Below, in pieces: positions 1-9,633 of a stretch of 64,000 nucleotides of DNA. Source of the DNA: Azorhizobium oxalatiphilum (GTDB lineage Bacteria > Pseudomonadota > Alphaproteobacteria > Rhizobiales > Xanthobacteraceae); assembly GCF_014635325.1 (NCBI RefSeq), contig NZ_BMCT01000005.1:407245-471244 (forward strand). The letters run 5' to 3'. Both the position numbers and the translations under genes were made by a program. Within the stretch, counting starts at the first letter, position 1. Each line of letters begins with the position of its first letter. Under the pieces are notes generated by a model. It was not told where the DNA came from and searched no databases. It saw only the letters and a list, made by a program, of their open reading frames with translations.

Positions 1-2
1 TC

Positions 3-299
3 AAGTGGACCTATTACGCGCTGCTCAACGCGGAAGAGCTGGGCGTGACCCAGAAGAATGCCGAGCAGGAGGTCAATTCGGCCAATCCGGAAGTGAAGCG
101 CCTGCTCGGTTCGGACGGCAAGTTCGGCGAGGGCATCGGCCTCACCCCCGACTGGGCGCTGCGCGCCGTGAAGCTCGTCGGCAACTATGGCGAGATCTTC
201 GAGCGCAACGTCGGCAAGGGTTCGCCGCTGGGCATCGAACGCGGCTTCAACAAGCTGTGGACCCAGGGCGGCCTCCAGTACGGCATGCCGATCCGCTGA
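3..299 (+). CDS. aapJ: General L-amino-acid ABC transporter substrate-binding protein, C-terminal part
   Basis: This is the last 98 codons of a periplasmic solute-binding protein; the 5' end lies before the window. The visible end (KWTYYALLNAEELGV near the start, then GFNKLWTQGGLQYGMPIR before the stop) is typical of AapJ-type binding proteins of the polar amino acid family. AapJ captures L-amino acids in the periplasm and delivers them to AapQ/AapM. The assignment is supported by the aapQ, aapM and aapP genes directly downstream on the same strand. A strong hairpin after the stop separates it from aapQ, so aapJ may be transcribed in excess over the permease genes, as is common for binding proteins. 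Confidence 0.85.
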   Translation, partial: KWTYYALLNAEELGVTQKNAEQEVNSANPEVKRLLGSDGKFGEGIGLTPDWALRAVKLVGNYGEIFERNVGKGSPLGIERGFNKLWTQGGLQYGMPIR

Positions 300-656
300 T
301 CACGCAGTTCCGATGCCCGGTTCGCCGGGCATCGGCCTTTTAGGGGCGTTCGCCGTTCCGGCTGGGGAGACGGGGCGGGCGCTCTGATCCGGATGTGTCG
401 CAGCGGGGAGCTGCCGGCGGGCCGGATCGTCGCCAATCGCCAAATTGGCGTGCCCCCGACTGAGGGGCATTCGAAGGATGCACCGGCCGCAGCCCCATCT
501 GGATCAGGCGCGGCTGAAGGGCATTCCATCCCGTATCGTCGCGTTGATTGCCCGACTGCCGCGGATATTGGCCAAAGTTGGCTGGTCTTGGGGGCTGGCC
601 GCGGGCGCCAGAGCGGACGACAGAGCCGCCGGCCTATCTCATTTCCGAGGGACAAC
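300..656 (+). other. aapJ-aapQ intergenic region
   Basis: A 357-base gap with no supported gene. It holds the aapJ terminator hairpin at its start. The aapQ frame is open back to 393, but the start at 657 has a clear GAGGGA ribosome site, so the extra open frame is read as non-coding. No clear promoter was recognised. Confidence 0.5.
310..342 (+). terminator. Hairpin terminator/attenuator after aapJ
   Basis: An 11-bp GC-rich stem (310-320 pairs with 325-335) has a TTCG tetraloop and is followed by CCTTTTA. It lies 10 bases after the aapJ stop and before aapQ. It is likely a partial terminator that sets the ratio of binding protein to permease, or a 3'-end stabiliser of the aapJ message. Confidence 0.8.
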
Positions 657-1949
657 ATGACAGACGCTAGCCTGCGTGAAGGACCGCCGAAGGTCCGCCG
701 CTGGTCCTGGACCGATCCGAAGCTCCGCTCTCTGGTCCTCCAGGCCGTGCTCGGCATCTTCCTGATCTGGATGGCCTGGTCCATCCTCGCCAATGCGCAG
801 GCGAACCTCGCGCGGCGCGGCATCGCCTCCGGCTTCGGCTTCCTCGAGAATTCCGCCGGTTTCGGCCTCGTGCAGACGCTGATCCCCTACGATGAGAGCA
901 TGAGCTACGGCCGTGCCTTCCTTGTGGGCCTGCTCAACACGCTGCTGGTGGCCTTCGTCGGCATCATCTTCGCCACCCTCATCGGCTTCGTGATGGGCGT
1001 GGCGCGCCTGTCCTCCAACGTGGTCATCAAGGCGCTGGCCTCGGCCTATGTGGAAGTGACCCGCAACCTGCCGCCGCTGTTCCAGATCATGTTCTGGTAC
1101 ATCGCCGTGCTGGCGGCGCTGCCGGGACCGCGCCAGAGCCTGAGCTTTGGTCTTCAGCCGCTCATCAACGCTATCGCCTCGGGCCTCAACGGCATCGGCC
1201 TCGGCTCGGTGGGCGCCCAGCTCTCCGCATTCGCCGGCACGCTCGCGGCGCCGGGCGTGTTCCTCAACAATCGCGGCCTGCGCATCCCGCGTCCGGTCTT
1301 CGAGAGCGGCTCGACCATCGTCGGCATCGCGCTCGTGGTGGCCATCTTCGCCATCTGGTTCACCATGCGCTGGGCCAAGCGCCGGCGGGTGGCCACCGGC
1401 CAGCAGTTCCCGGTGTTCTGGACCGCTCTGGCCCTCCTCATCGGCCTGCCGCTGATCGCCGCCGTCGTCACCGGCTTTCCGGTGACGTTCGAGAAGCCCG
1501 AACTGCGCGGCTTCAACTTCGTGGGTGGCGTGCCCGTCATCCCCGAGTTCGTGGCGCTGCTGTTCGCGCTCTCCATCTACACCGCCGGCTTCATCGCCGA
1601 GATCGTGCGCGCGGGCATCCTCTCGGTGTCCAAGGGGCAGTCGGAGGCGGCGGCTTCGCTGGGGCTGAAGCCCAATCTCACCATGCGCCTGGTGGTGATC
1701 CCGCAGGCGCTGCGGGTGATTATTCCCCCGCTCACCAGCCAGTATCTGAACCTCACCAAGAATTCGACGCTGGGCGTGGCGGTGGGCTATCCCGATCTGG
1801 TGGCGGTGTTCGCGGGCACCACGCTGAACCAGACCGGACAGGCCATCGAGATCATCGCCATCACCATGGCGGTCTATCTCACCATCTCGATCATCACCAC
1901 GATGATCATGAACTGGTACAACCGGCGCGTCGCGCTGGTGGAACGCTGA
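657..1949 (+). CDS. aapQ: General L-amino-acid ABC transporter permease AapQ
   Basis: A 430-residue inner-membrane permease, one of the two membrane subunits of the Aap importer. It has an N-terminal membrane segment (around residues 22-45) and then a long insertion, which separates AapQ/AapM from ordinary 220-residue polar-amino-acid permeases. The binding-protein-dependent permease core includes the EAA loop (SEAAASLGL...VVIPQALRVIIPP, about residues 335-360) that docks on the ATPase AapP. The start at 657 is chosen because GAGGGA lies 5 bases upstream; the open frame extends to 393 without support. AapM follows 12 bases after the stop. Confidence 0.93.
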   Translation: MTDASLREGPPKVRRWSWTDPKLRSLVLQAVLGIFLIWMAWSILANAQANLARRGIASGFGFLENSAGFGLVQTLIPYDESMSYGRAFLVGLLNTLLVAFVGIIFATLIGFVMGVARLSSNVVIKALASAYVEVTRNLPPLFQIMFWYIAVLAALPGPRQSLSFGLQPLINAIASGLNGIGLGSVGAQLSAFAGTLAAPGVFLNNRGLRIPRPVFESGSTIVGIALVVAIFAIWFTMRWAKRRRVATGQQFPVFWTALALLIGLPLIAAVVTGFPVTFEKPELRGFNFVGGVPVIPEFVALLFALSIYTAGFIAEIVRAGILSVSKGQSEAAASLGLKPNLTMRLVVIPQALRVIIPPLTSQYLNLTKNSTLGVAVGYPDLVAVFAGTTLNQTGQAIEIIAITMAVYLTISIITTMIMNWYNRRVALVER

Positions 1950-1961
1950 GGAGCCGCCGCC

Positions 1962-3362
1962 ATGGACGTATCCGCTCCTCCCGCCGGCAAGCCCTCCGGT
2001 TACGTGTCTTCGGCCATGCTGCAGCAGCAGCCGCCGCCAGTCTCCACCACTGGCCCCATCGCCTGGGCGCGGGCGCATCTGGTCGGCTCGGTCGGGCAGG
2101 TGCTGCTCACCCTGTTCGGCCTGTGGGTGGCCTATGTGGTGATCCCGCCGGTGGTGCGCTTCTTCTTCATCGACGCGGTGTTCACCGGCACCAATCGCGA
2201 CGCCTGCCTGCCCGAGAAGGTGGGCCGGGATGTGGGCGCCTGCTGGCCCTTCATCTGGGCCAAGTGGAACCAGATCATCTATGGCTTCTATCCGGAGCCG
2301 GAGCGCTGGCGGGTCAATCTCGTCTATGCGCTGGGCGTGGTGCTTCTGGTGCCGCTGATGATCCAGAAGGTGCCCGGCAAGCGCCTGAACGCGCTGGCTT
2401 TCTTCGGCATCTATCCGGTGGTGGCCTTCGTGCTGCTCACCGGCGGCGACCTCGGCCTGCGCGGCTTCCTCCTGAGCCGGCTCGGGCTCGGCGGCGTGTT
2501 CACCAACATCGGGCAGGCCATCGGCCTCAGGTCCGGCTTCTGGCCGGACTATGTGGTCTCGGCCCTGCTCATCTCCGCCATCGTGGCGGCGGTGGCGCCG
2601 GTGTTCGCCGGCAACCGCAGGACGGCGGGCAAAGGCATGCTCGTCGTCTTCGCCGTGCTCGGCGTGGTGCTGGCGGCGGTGGATATTCCCTTCGGCCTCA
2701 CCTCGGTGCGCACCGACCTGTGGGGCGGCATGCTGGTGACGCTGGTCATCGCGGTCACAGGCATCACCGCTTCGCTGCCGCTGGGCATCCTGCTGGCGCT
2801 GGGCCGGCGCTCGCAGATGCCGCTGGTGAGCATCGCCTCCACCGCCTTCATCGAGTTCTGGCGCGGCGTGCCGCTGATCACGGTGCTGTTCTTCGCCACC
2901 TACATGCTGCCGCTGTTCCTGCCCGGCGGCGTCAGCATCGACAAGCTGCTGCTGGCGCTGGTGGGTGTCGCTTTGTTCGCCTCCGCCTACATGGCGGAAG
3001 TGGTGCGCGGCGGCCTGCAGGCGATCCCCAAGGGCCAGTATGAGGGCGCAGCCGCCCTCGGCCTGCCGGGCGGCCTGATGATGCGCCTCGTGGTGATGCC
3101 GCAGGCGCTGAAGCTGGTGATCCCCGGCATCGTCAACAACTTCATCGGCCTGTTCAAGGACACCACGCTGGTGCTGATCGTCGCGATCTTCGACCTGCTG
3201 GGTGCGCTGCGCGCGGCCTTTGCCGATGCCTCCTGGGCCACCCCCACCACGGTGGTGACGGGCTTCGGCTTTGCCGGCCTGTTCTATTTCGTGTTCTGCT
3301 TCGGCATGTCCCGCTACTCCATGGCGCTCGAACGGCGTCTTGACCGCAACCACCGCCATTGA
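1962..3362 (+). CDS. aapM: General L-amino-acid ABC transporter permease AapM
   Basis: A 466-residue second permease subunit of the Aap importer. It has several hydrophobic segments, starting with TM1 at about residues 45-70. The EAA motif ([12 protein letters not shown]...[13 protein letters not shown]) lies near residues 365-390. The large periplasmic/insert region between TM1 and the permease core matches AapM. It lies 12 bases after aapQ and 13 bases before aapP, in one operon. It is expected to pair with AapQ and form the channel energised by AapP. Confidence 0.93.
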   Translation: MDVSAPPAGKPSGYVSSAMLQQQPPPVSTTGPIAWARAHLVGSVGQVLLTLFGLWVAYVVIPPVVRFFFIDAVFTGTNRDACLPEKVGRDVGACWPFIWAKWNQIIYGFYPEPERWRVNLVYALGVVLLVPLMIQKVPGKRLNALAFFGIYPVVAFVLLTGGDLGLRGFLLSRLGLGGVFTNIGQAIGLRSGFWPDYVVSALLISAIVAAVAPVFAGNRRTAGKGMLVVFAVLGVVLAAVDIPFGLTSVRTDLWGGMLVTLVIAVTGITASLPLGILLALGRRSQMPLVSIASTAFIEFWRGVPLITVLFFATYMLPLFLPGGVSIDKLLLALVGVALFASAYMAEVVRGGLQAIPKGQYEGAAALGLPGGLMMRLVVMPQALKLVIPGIVNNFIGLFKDTTLVLIVAIFDLLGALRAAFADASWATPTTVVTGFGFAGLFYFVFCFGMSRYSMALERRLDRNHRH

Positions 3363-3375
3363 GGGAAAGAACAAA

Positions 3376-4152
<777 letters not shown>

Positions 4153-4161
4153 CGGGCACCC

Positions 4162-4190
4162 GTCCACGCGGCGTTCAAGGCCGCGTGGAC
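4162..4190 (+). terminator. Hairpin after aapP
   Basis: A perfect 11-bp stem (4162-4172 with 4180-4190) and 7-base loop lies 9 bases after the aapP stop. No U-tract follows, so it may act as a 3' stability structure or a factor-dependent terminator of the aap operon rather than a classical intrinsic terminator. Confidence 0.55.
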
Positions 4191-4240
4191 CCAAAGGGCG
4201 GGTGCAGACGTTCCTCTGGGACAACCAGAAGGAGGCGATC

Positions 4241-4435
4241 ATGCAGGATCCTGCCGAACGCCGCGAGGAACGCGACTTCCATCAGCCGGATAGGGAAGGC
4301 CCCGCCGGCGAACCCATCAAGCCCGCCGCGCAGGCCAGACAGGGCGTCGGCTCCGGTCGTATCCTGACAGTGCTCAGCGTCGCTCTGGTGCTGGTGATCA
4401 TCGGCTTCGCCGCGACCTATATGGGCATGGTCTGA
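4241..4435 (+). CDS. Small single-span membrane protein, unknown function
   Basis: A 64-residue protein with a charged, polar N-terminal half (MQDPAERREERDF...) and one C-terminal membrane helix of about 20 residues ending TYMGMV. The ATG at 4241 is preceded by GGAGGCGATC, a good ribosome site; an in-frame ATG at 4202 lacks one. It lies 88 bases after aapP on the same strand and could be an accessory gene, but no family is recognised. Its last 12 codons, the stop and the following repeat are duplicated in tandem immediately downstream. Confidence 0.6.
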   Translation: MQDPAERREERDFHQPDREGPAGEPIKPAAQARQGVGSGRILTVLSVALVLVIIGFAATYMGMV

Positions 4436-4490
4436 CGGCCTTTTCGCATACGGCACGCACTCCCTCTCCCGCCTGCGGGGAGGGCTGGGG
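4400..4490 (+). repeat. Tandem duplication, unit 1 (91 bp)
   Basis: First copy of a roughly 91-bp direct repeat. It covers the last 12 codons and stop of the small membrane protein gene plus a GC-rich CCCTCTCCCGC...GGGAGGG palindrome arm. Confidence 0.85.
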
Positions 4491-4582
4491 ATCGGTTTCG
4501 CCGCGACCTACATGGGCATGGTCTGACGGCGCTTTCGCATGCGGCACGCACTCCCTCTCCCGCTTGCGGGGGAGGGCTGGGG
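4491..4582 (+). repeat. Tandem duplication, unit 2
   Basis: Second copy of the preceding 91-bp unit, differing at only a handful of positions (T/C changes, one G insertion). It carries a coding-looking relic of the C-terminus (GFAATYMGMV and stop) with no start codon. The copy runs into the dispersed palindromic element beginning at 4553. Confidence 0.85.
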
Positions 4583-4686
4583 AGGGGGCCGCGCGCTGCG
4601 CGGAGGCGCGCTCCACCGGCCTCCCCATTCCCGATTTTCCGCCCGGTCTGCCCCCTCCCTAACCCTCCCCCGCAAGCGGGAGAGGG
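4553..4686. repeat. Dispersed GC-rich inverted-repeat element, copy A2
   Basis: Two 37-base arms (4553-4589 and 4650-4686) are inverted complements at about 35 of 37 positions and enclose about 60 bases. Each arm itself contains a small palindrome (CCCTCTCCCGCTTGCGGGGGAGGG). The same arms recur at 16566-16736 and as a half copy at 22703-22739. There is no coding capacity. It behaves like a REP/RIME or MITE-type non-autonomous element. Confidence 0.8.
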
Positions 4687-4733
4687 GACAGGTCGCGCTG
4701 GGGGAAGTGTGGCGCCTGTAGCGAGCGGCCCGC

Positions 4734-5591
4734 TCACACTGGAATGTTGTCGATCAGCCGCGTGTTGCCGAGCCAGGCTGCCGCCAGCAGGCGGATGGGT
4801 TCGCCGGGCGCGGCAAGCTGAGCCAGCGTCAGTGCGTTGCGGGCTTCCAGATAATCCACCCGAAGGCCCGCTTCCGCCACCGTCAGGCTGGCATGCGCCA
4901 TCGCCGCATCGGGAGCTGCGCCCGCGCGGATGCGGATGGCAGCCTCCGTCAAGGCCCGGTGGATCACCGGCGCGGTGGCGCGCTCCTCGGGCGAGAGATA
5001 GCGGTTGCGGGAGGAGAGGGCGAGGCCATCAGCCTCGCGCACCGTCTCGCAGGGCACCACCTCGGTCGGAATATTCAGATCGGCAGCCATCTGCGTCACC
5101 ACCCGCAGCTGCTGATAGTCCTTCTCGCCGAACAGCGCGAAGTCGGCGCCGGTCTGGAGGAACAGCTTCGACACCACGATGGCGACGCCCGAGAAGAAAT
5201 GCGGCCGGAAATCCGTCTCCAGCCCCAGCGCCGGGCCGGTGAGCGCCATGCTGGTGGCAAAGCCCGGCGGATACATTTCGGCGGCATCCGGCGCCCACAC
5301 CAGATCGCAGCCGGCCTCTTTCAGCTTTGCCACGTCATCCTCGAACGTGCGCGGATAGCGGCCGAAATCCTCCGTGGGGGCGAATTGGGTGGGGTTCACG
5401 AAGATCGAGACCGCCACCCGGCCGGCGCGCGCCTGCGCGGCCTTCACCAAAGCGATATGGCCGGCGTGCAGCGCGCCCATGGTGGGCACCAGCGCCAGAG
5501 TTTCGCCCGCCCGGCGATAGCCGGCCACCACAGCCCGAAGATCCGCCACGCTGCCGACGATTTGCGGCCCGGTCACGCCCTGCTCGTTCAT
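4734..5591 (-). CDS. panC: Pantothenate synthetase
   Basis: A 285-residue enzyme condensing D-pantoate and beta-alanine with ATP, the last step of pantothenate (vitamin B5, CoA precursor) synthesis in the cytoplasm. The family signature PTMGALHAGHIALV with the HIGH-type nucleotide-binding histidines is at about residues 36-49. FVNPTQF, the GEKDYQQL segment and SSRNRYLS are all present at the usual places. Length is normal for PanC. The start at 5591 has GGGAGG upstream. panB is not adjacent. The gene is convergent with the repeat element at 4553-4686 and divergent from the next gene. Confidence 0.95.
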   Translation of the reverse strand: MNEQGVTGPQIVGSVADLRAVVAGYRRAGETLALVPTMGALHAGHIALVKAAQARAGRVAVSIFVNPTQFAPTEDFGRYPRTFEDDVAKLKEAGCDLVWAPDAAEMYPPGFATSMALTGPALGLETDFRPHFFSGVAIVVSKLFLQTGADFALFGEKDYQQLRVVTQMAADLNIPTEVVPCETVREADGLALSSRNRYLSPEERATAPVIHRALTEAAIRIRAGAAPDAAMAHASLTVAEAGLRVDYLEARNALTLAQLAAPGEPIRLLAAAWLGNTRLIDNIPV

Positions 5592-5774
5592 CGCTGTCCT
5601 CCCGCCGGGCCGTTGGTTCGCCCGCGCGCGGGGCGGAACCTAATCGCGAAGGGCAGGGGAGGAAAGCACCCTCCGGTATCTGCGGATGGCAGGACACCTT
5701 TGGGGGCGCCCTTGGTTGCCGGCGCACGACCGCCTATTTTCACCCCATGACACGCATCGAACCGCTGCCCGCCC

Positions 5775-6485
5775 ATGGCCGATGATCCGAACCTTCCGGC
5801 AGGCTCCGCCTCGCAGGGCGAGATCAACGACTTCCTCGCCAAGGTGCGGGCTGTCGGTGCCACCCGCCCGGCCGGACGGCCGGCGCGGCTCGCCTTCGCG
5901 CTCGATGCCACCGCCTCCCGCCAGCCCACATGGGACCTCGCCTGCGCGCTGCAGGCCGAGATGTTCGATGTGGCGGCGAGCCTCGGCGGGCTGGAGGTGC
6001 AGCTCGTCTATTATCGCGGCCTGCGGGAATGCCGTGCCTCGGGCTATGTGACCGAGGCGCAGAAGCTGGCCGCGCTCATGGGCCGCATCTCCTGCGAGGG
6101 CGGGCGCACGCAGATCGGCCGCGTGCTGGGCCATCTGGAGCGGCAGGCGAGCGAAGCCGGACTGCCGGCGGCGGTCTTCGTGGGCGACGCGCTGGAGGAA
6201 GATGCCGGCACGCTGCTGGAGGCCGCCGGCCGGCTGGGCGTGCGCGGGCTGAAACTGTTCGTCTTTCAGGAGGGGCACGACAAGAGCGTGGAGCGGGTGT
6301 TCCGCGAGATGGCGGCCCTCACCGGCGGCGCGTGGTGCAGATTCGATGCGGGGGCGGCCGACGAACTGCGCGCGTTGCTCAGGGCGGTAGCCACCTATGC
6401 GGCCGGCGGATCAGCGGCACTCCTTGCGTCAGGCGATGCCGGCGCGCGCCGCCTGCTTGCGGCCATGCCGTCCGGCAAGGCATAG
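5775..6485 (+). CDS. VWA-like domain protein
   Basis: A 236-residue soluble protein. LAFALDATASR at about residues 36-46 resembles the metal-binding DxS/T strand of von Willebrand A domains, although the usual DxSxS is altered to DATAS. RISCEGGRTQIGRVL and AAVFVGDALEED fit later strands of the fold. It sits 50 bases before a DnaJ-domain membrane protein gene on the same strand, and the two likely form an operon. Function is unknown. A 12-codon reading frame (5747-5785) overlaps its start in another frame and may be chance. Confidence 0.65.
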   Translation: MADDPNLPAGSASQGEINDFLAKVRAVGATRPAGRPARLAFALDATASRQPTWDLACALQAEMFDVAASLGGLEVQLVYYRGLRECRASGYVTEAQKLAALMGRISCEGGRTQIGRVLGHLERQASEAGLPAAVFVGDALEEDAGTLLEAAGRLGVRGLKLFVFQEGHDKSVERVFREMAALTGGAWCRFDAGAADELRALLRAVATYAAGGSAALLASGDAGARRLLAAMPSGKA

Positions 6486-6535
6486 GTGAGCCCGGCGGGC
6501 CTTCGGGACGGTATGTATTTCTGGAGCTTCAAGCG

Positions 6536-7270
6536 ATGAGTGTTCTGGCGGGGCTGGCCCTGCTCGCCGTGGGGCTCTACGCCCTCAAGGTGTGGACGGG
6601 CATGGATGCCAAGCAGCTGTCCCGCTACGTGATGCGCACCGGCGCGTGGATCGCGCTCACGGGCGCGGCGGGGCTGCTGTTCACGGGCCGCATCGGCGCC
6701 GCCATGGGGCTGGCGGTGGTTGGGCTCGCGCTGCTGGGGCGGGTCAGCGGGCAGACCGGCTGGCGTTCGGCCATGAGCGGCATGGGGACGCTGTTCGGCG
6801 CGGCGCGGGGGGCAAAGGCCTCGAAGGTGCGCTCGGGGCTGCTGGAGATGGAGCTGGATCACCGCACCGGCAATCTCACCGGCCACATCATCGCCGGGCC
6901 AAGGGCCGGCACCGATCTGGAGACGCTGGATGTGGCGTCTCTGGTGGCGCTGCGGGCGGAAATGGACCCGCAGTCGCTGGGGCTACTCGAAGCTTATCTC
7001 GACCGCCGGGCGCCCGCCTGGCGTGAACACGTTCAGGGTGATGCGGGTCGGGGGAATATGGGCGGTGGACGGCCGCGCACGGCTGACGCCGCCATGACCG
7101 AAGAAGAGGCCTATCAGGTCCTGGGGCTTGAACCGGGCGCCACGGAGGCGGCGGTTCGCGCGGCCCATCGGGGGCTGATGAAGAAACTCCATCCCGACCA
7201 GGGGGGCTCGGACTATCTGGCCGCGCGGGTCAATCAGGCCAAGGACGTGATTCTGCGCAAACATGCCTGA
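6536..7270 (+). CDS. DnaJ-domain membrane protein
   Basis: A 244-residue protein. Two hydrophobic segments lie in the first 70 residues (about 1-18 and 36-65), then a linker, then a C-terminal J domain (about 188-244) with the HPD motif in KKLHPDQGGS. J domains stimulate Hsp70 (DnaK) ATPase, so this is a membrane-tethered co-chaperone with its J domain probably in the cytoplasm, similar in design to DjlA/TIM14-like proteins. The start at 6536 is the first ATG preceding the membrane segment; the open frame reaches far upstream into the VWA gene without support. It ends 14 bases from the convergent carboxypeptidase gene. Confidence 0.8.
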   Translation: MSVLAGLALLAVGLYALKVWTGMDAKQLSRYVMRTGAWIALTGAAGLLFTGRIGAAMGLAVVGLALLGRVSGQTGWRSAMSGMGTLFGAARGAKASKVRSGLLEMELDHRTGNLTGHIIAGPRAGTDLETLDVASLVALRAEMDPQSLGLLEAYLDRRAPAWREHVQGDAGRGNMGGGRPRTADAAMTEEEAYQVLGLEPGATEAAVRAAHRGLMKKLHPDQGGSDYLAARVNQAKDVILRKHA

Positions 7271-7284
7271 GGCCTCCCTTTCCG

Positions 7285-8970
7285 TCAGTTCCGCAGAGTC
7301 ATGCAGTCGAAGTCCTTGCGCTGAAGTAAACGGCAGGCGTCCTTCGCGCCCTTTTCCGTCAGACCAGCGAAGCGGGCCCGGTAAATGTCCGAGCGGCCCT
7401 TCTCGACCTTCTCCGTGTAGGGATCGGCGCCCTTGAGCGCGATGGCGGCCTTCGAGCGCGCGTCGTCGAGGCGGGCGCGGGCTTCCTTCTCGGCGCCGAA
7501 GGCACCGATCTGGATGATCCAGCCCGAGCGGGGCGTGTGGGCGGCCGGCGCAGGCGCCACGGGGGCGGCGGAGGCGACACGCACCGGGCGTGGGGCAGGG
7601 GTGGTGGCTTCGGCCACCGTCTCGGCCGGCAGCGCCACCGGGCCGGAGGCAGCGGTGCGCACGGCGGCAGCTTCCGGCGGGGCCACGGCGGCCGGGGCCA
7701 GAGCGAGGTCGCCGGGCGGCGTCAGGGTGGCGGGCCGGGGCGCGGCGGCACCGGCGACGGGGGCCTGCTGGCCGGAGAAGGTCTGCGCCGCGGCGGGGGC
7801 GTTGGCCGGGCGGCCGATGGTGGTGGTGCGCACCGCCACCGGGCGGATCGGCTCGGTGGAGCCGGGGGCGGGCGCGCGGTTCTGCGAGACGCTGGCCGTC
7901 GTCACCGGATCGGCGGCGGCATAGGCCATGCGCTGCGGCGGGGGCAGCGGCGCGGTGAGGGCGGGCTGCGCCTGCGCCAGCTGCGGTGCGCTCGGGCGGT
8001 TGTCGGGGGCGGGCGCCGGGCGCGGCACGTCGGCATCGCGGGAGGCGGTCTCGACGATGCGCGGCGCGGTGCGGTTGCCGGCATAGGCGCGGTTGAAATT
8101 GGAGCTGAGCAGGCCGGCCATGCGGTTGTCGCGGGAGGCCGCGCTGGAGCCGCCGAGCACCACGCCGATCAGGTAGCGGTCATCCTTGTGCAGCGAGGTC
8201 ACGAGGTTGAAGCCGGAGGCGTTGGTGTAGCCGGTCTTGATGCCGTCCACGCCTTCCATGCGGGCCATCAGGCGGTTGTGGTTGCCGATGGTCTGGCCGC
8301 GAAACACGAAGCTGCGGGTGGAGAAATAGCGATACTGGCGCGGGAAGCGCTCCTGGATGGCGCGGCCGAGGATGGCCAGATCGCGGGCGGTCGTCACCTG
8401 ACCCGGATTGGGCAGGCCGGAGGCGTTGCGGAAGGTGGTGTTGTCCATGCCCAGCGCCCGCGCCTTGCGGGTCATCATGGCCGCGAAGTTGCTCTCGGTC
8501 CCGCCGATGGCCTCGCCGATCACCACCGCCGCGTCATTGGCCGAGCGGGTGACGACGGCCTTGATGGCATCTTCCACTTCCAGCGTGGAGCCGGGGCGCA
8601 GGCCGAGCTTGGTGGGGGACTGGGACGATGCGTGCGCCGAGACGGGCAGATCGCTGCCGAGCGAGAGGCGCCCGGTCTCGAGCTGCTCGAACAGCATGTA
8701 GAGCGTCATGATCTTGGTGAGGGATGCCGGATGGCGCAGGGCATCCGCATTGTCCTCATAGAGGACGCGCCCGGTGTTGGCGTCGATGATGAGCGCCGCG
8801 GTGCCGCGCTTCCAGTTGCCGCCGTCATCGGAGGAGCGCGAACTCGACTGGGCCGCCTTGGACTTGCGAGGGCGGGCATCGGCGGGGGTGGTGGCCGTCG
8901 CCATCACCACAGCCATGAGCGATGCCGCCACCAGTTTCTTGCCGAAGGAGGAGCCGAGCGCGAAATGCAT
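7285..8970 (-). CDS. D-alanyl-D-alanine carboxypeptidase (S11 family) with SPOR domain
   Basis: A 561-residue periplasmic penicillin-binding protein that trims the terminal D-Ala of peptidoglycan stem peptides. It has a signal peptide (about residues 1-32, ending ADA), then the three S11 catalytic motifs: SLTK (Ser83/Lys86), SAN (143-145) and KTG (245-247). A long Pro/Ala-rich linker (about 350-480) follows. The C-terminal SPOR domain (SGWIIQIGAFG..., about 485-561) binds denuded glycan at the division site. The frame is open upstream to 9156, but the ATG at 8970 starts the signal peptide. The linker and SPOR tail suggest septal targeting. Confidence 0.9.
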   Translation of the reverse strand: MHFALGSSFGKKLVAASLMAVVMATATTPADARPRKSKAAQSSSRSSDDGGNWKRGTAALIIDANTGRVLYEDNADALRHPASLTKIMTLYMLFEQLETGRLSLGSDLPVSAHASSQSPTKLGLRPGSTLEVEDAIKAVVTRSANDAAVVIGEAIGGTESNFAAMMTRKARALGMDNTTFRNASGLPNPGQVTTARDLAILGRAIQERFPRQYRYFSTRSFVFRGQTIGNHNRLMARMEGVDGIKTGYTNASGFNLVTSLHKDDRYLIGVVLGGSSAASRDNRMAGLLSSNFNRAYAGNRTAPRIVETASRDADVPRPAPAPDNRPSAPQLAQAQPALTAPLPPPQRMAYAAADPVTTASVSQNRAPAPGSTEPIRPVAVRTTTIGRPANAPAAAQTFSGQQAPVAGAAAPRPATLTPPGDLALAPAAVAPPEAAAVRTAASGPVALPAETVAEATTPAPRPVRVASAAPVAPAPAAHTPRSGWIIQIGAFGAEKEARARLDDARSKAAIALKGADPYTEKVEKGRSDIYRARFAGLTEKGAKDACRLLQRKDFDCMTLRN

Positions 8971-9141
8971 GAAACCGTGTCCGTGTGCCTGGCCATGGCG
9001 ACGCTGCGTGTGGTGCGTTGCGGAAGGCCCCCACCGAGCCGCTGCGCGCCGTCCAAGAACCAAGGCCATAGGAATTGACTGCACCCAGCCTAGGGAACGG
9101 GCAGTTACCAACGCGTAAATCCGAACGCATTGCATGCCATA

Positions 9142-9156
9142 TTGTGCAGTGCACAA
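9142..9156. promoter_or_regulatory. Putative PhaR-type operator upstream of the phasin gene
   Basis: TTGTGCAGTGCACAA is a perfect 7-1-7 palindrome, 145 bases before the phasin start. A related half (TTGTGCGGTGCGG) lies 17 bases further on, around 9173-9185. TGCA/GCA-rich palindromes of this kind are bound by the PHB-responsive repressor PhaR upstream of phaP in alphaproteobacteria. Assignment to PhaR is inferred from position and pattern. Confidence 0.5.
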
Positions 9157-9300
9157 AATGACTTGACGTCAATTGTGCGGTGCGGGATATTCGGAGGTGG
9201 CGGGGGGAGGATCCCGCCTGTCGGCCTGCGGTGCAGTCGGCCTCAAGCCATGGCACTGGAGCGGGCCGTCTGTCGGCAATAGATGGATGGAGACACCCAA

Positions 9301-9633
9301 ATGGTTCAGGGTCCCGTTGATTTTCAGAAACTCGGCAAGGACAATTACGACCTGGCCGTGACCAGCTTCGGCGCCTTCTCGAAGGGCGCGCAGGCGATCG
9401 CCATCGAAGTGGCTGATTACACCAAGAGCTCCTTCGAGCAGGGCACCGCGACCCTCGAGAAGCTCATGGGCGCCAAGACGCTCGAGCAGGCGGTCGAGAT
9501 CCAGCAGAGCTATCTGAAGAGCTCCTACGAGGCGCTGGTGGCGGAATCCACCAAGCTCGGCGAGCTGTATTCCAGCCTCGCGAAGGATGCCTACAAGCCC
9601 TACGAAGCCGCCTTCGCGAAGGTGCAGGGCTGA
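9301..9633 (+). CDS. Phasin family protein (PHB granule-associated)
   Basis: A 110-residue, helix-forming protein of the Phasin_2 type (MVQGPVDFQKLGKDNYD..., then SFEQGTATLEKLMGAKTLEQAVEIQ). Phasins coat polyhydroxybutyrate granules and control their size and number. The ATG at 9301 is preferred because GGAG lies 10 bases upstream; an in-frame ATG at 9283 would add six residues (MDGDTQ) that contain that same site. It stands alone with its own promoter region, containing PhaR-like palindromes, and a downstream terminator. Confidence 0.88.
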   Translation: MVQGPVDFQKLGKDNYDLAVTSFGAFSKGAQAIAIEVADYTKSSFEQGTATLEKLMGAKTLEQAVEIQQSYLKSSYEALVAESTKLGELYSSLAKDAYKPYEAAFAKVQG

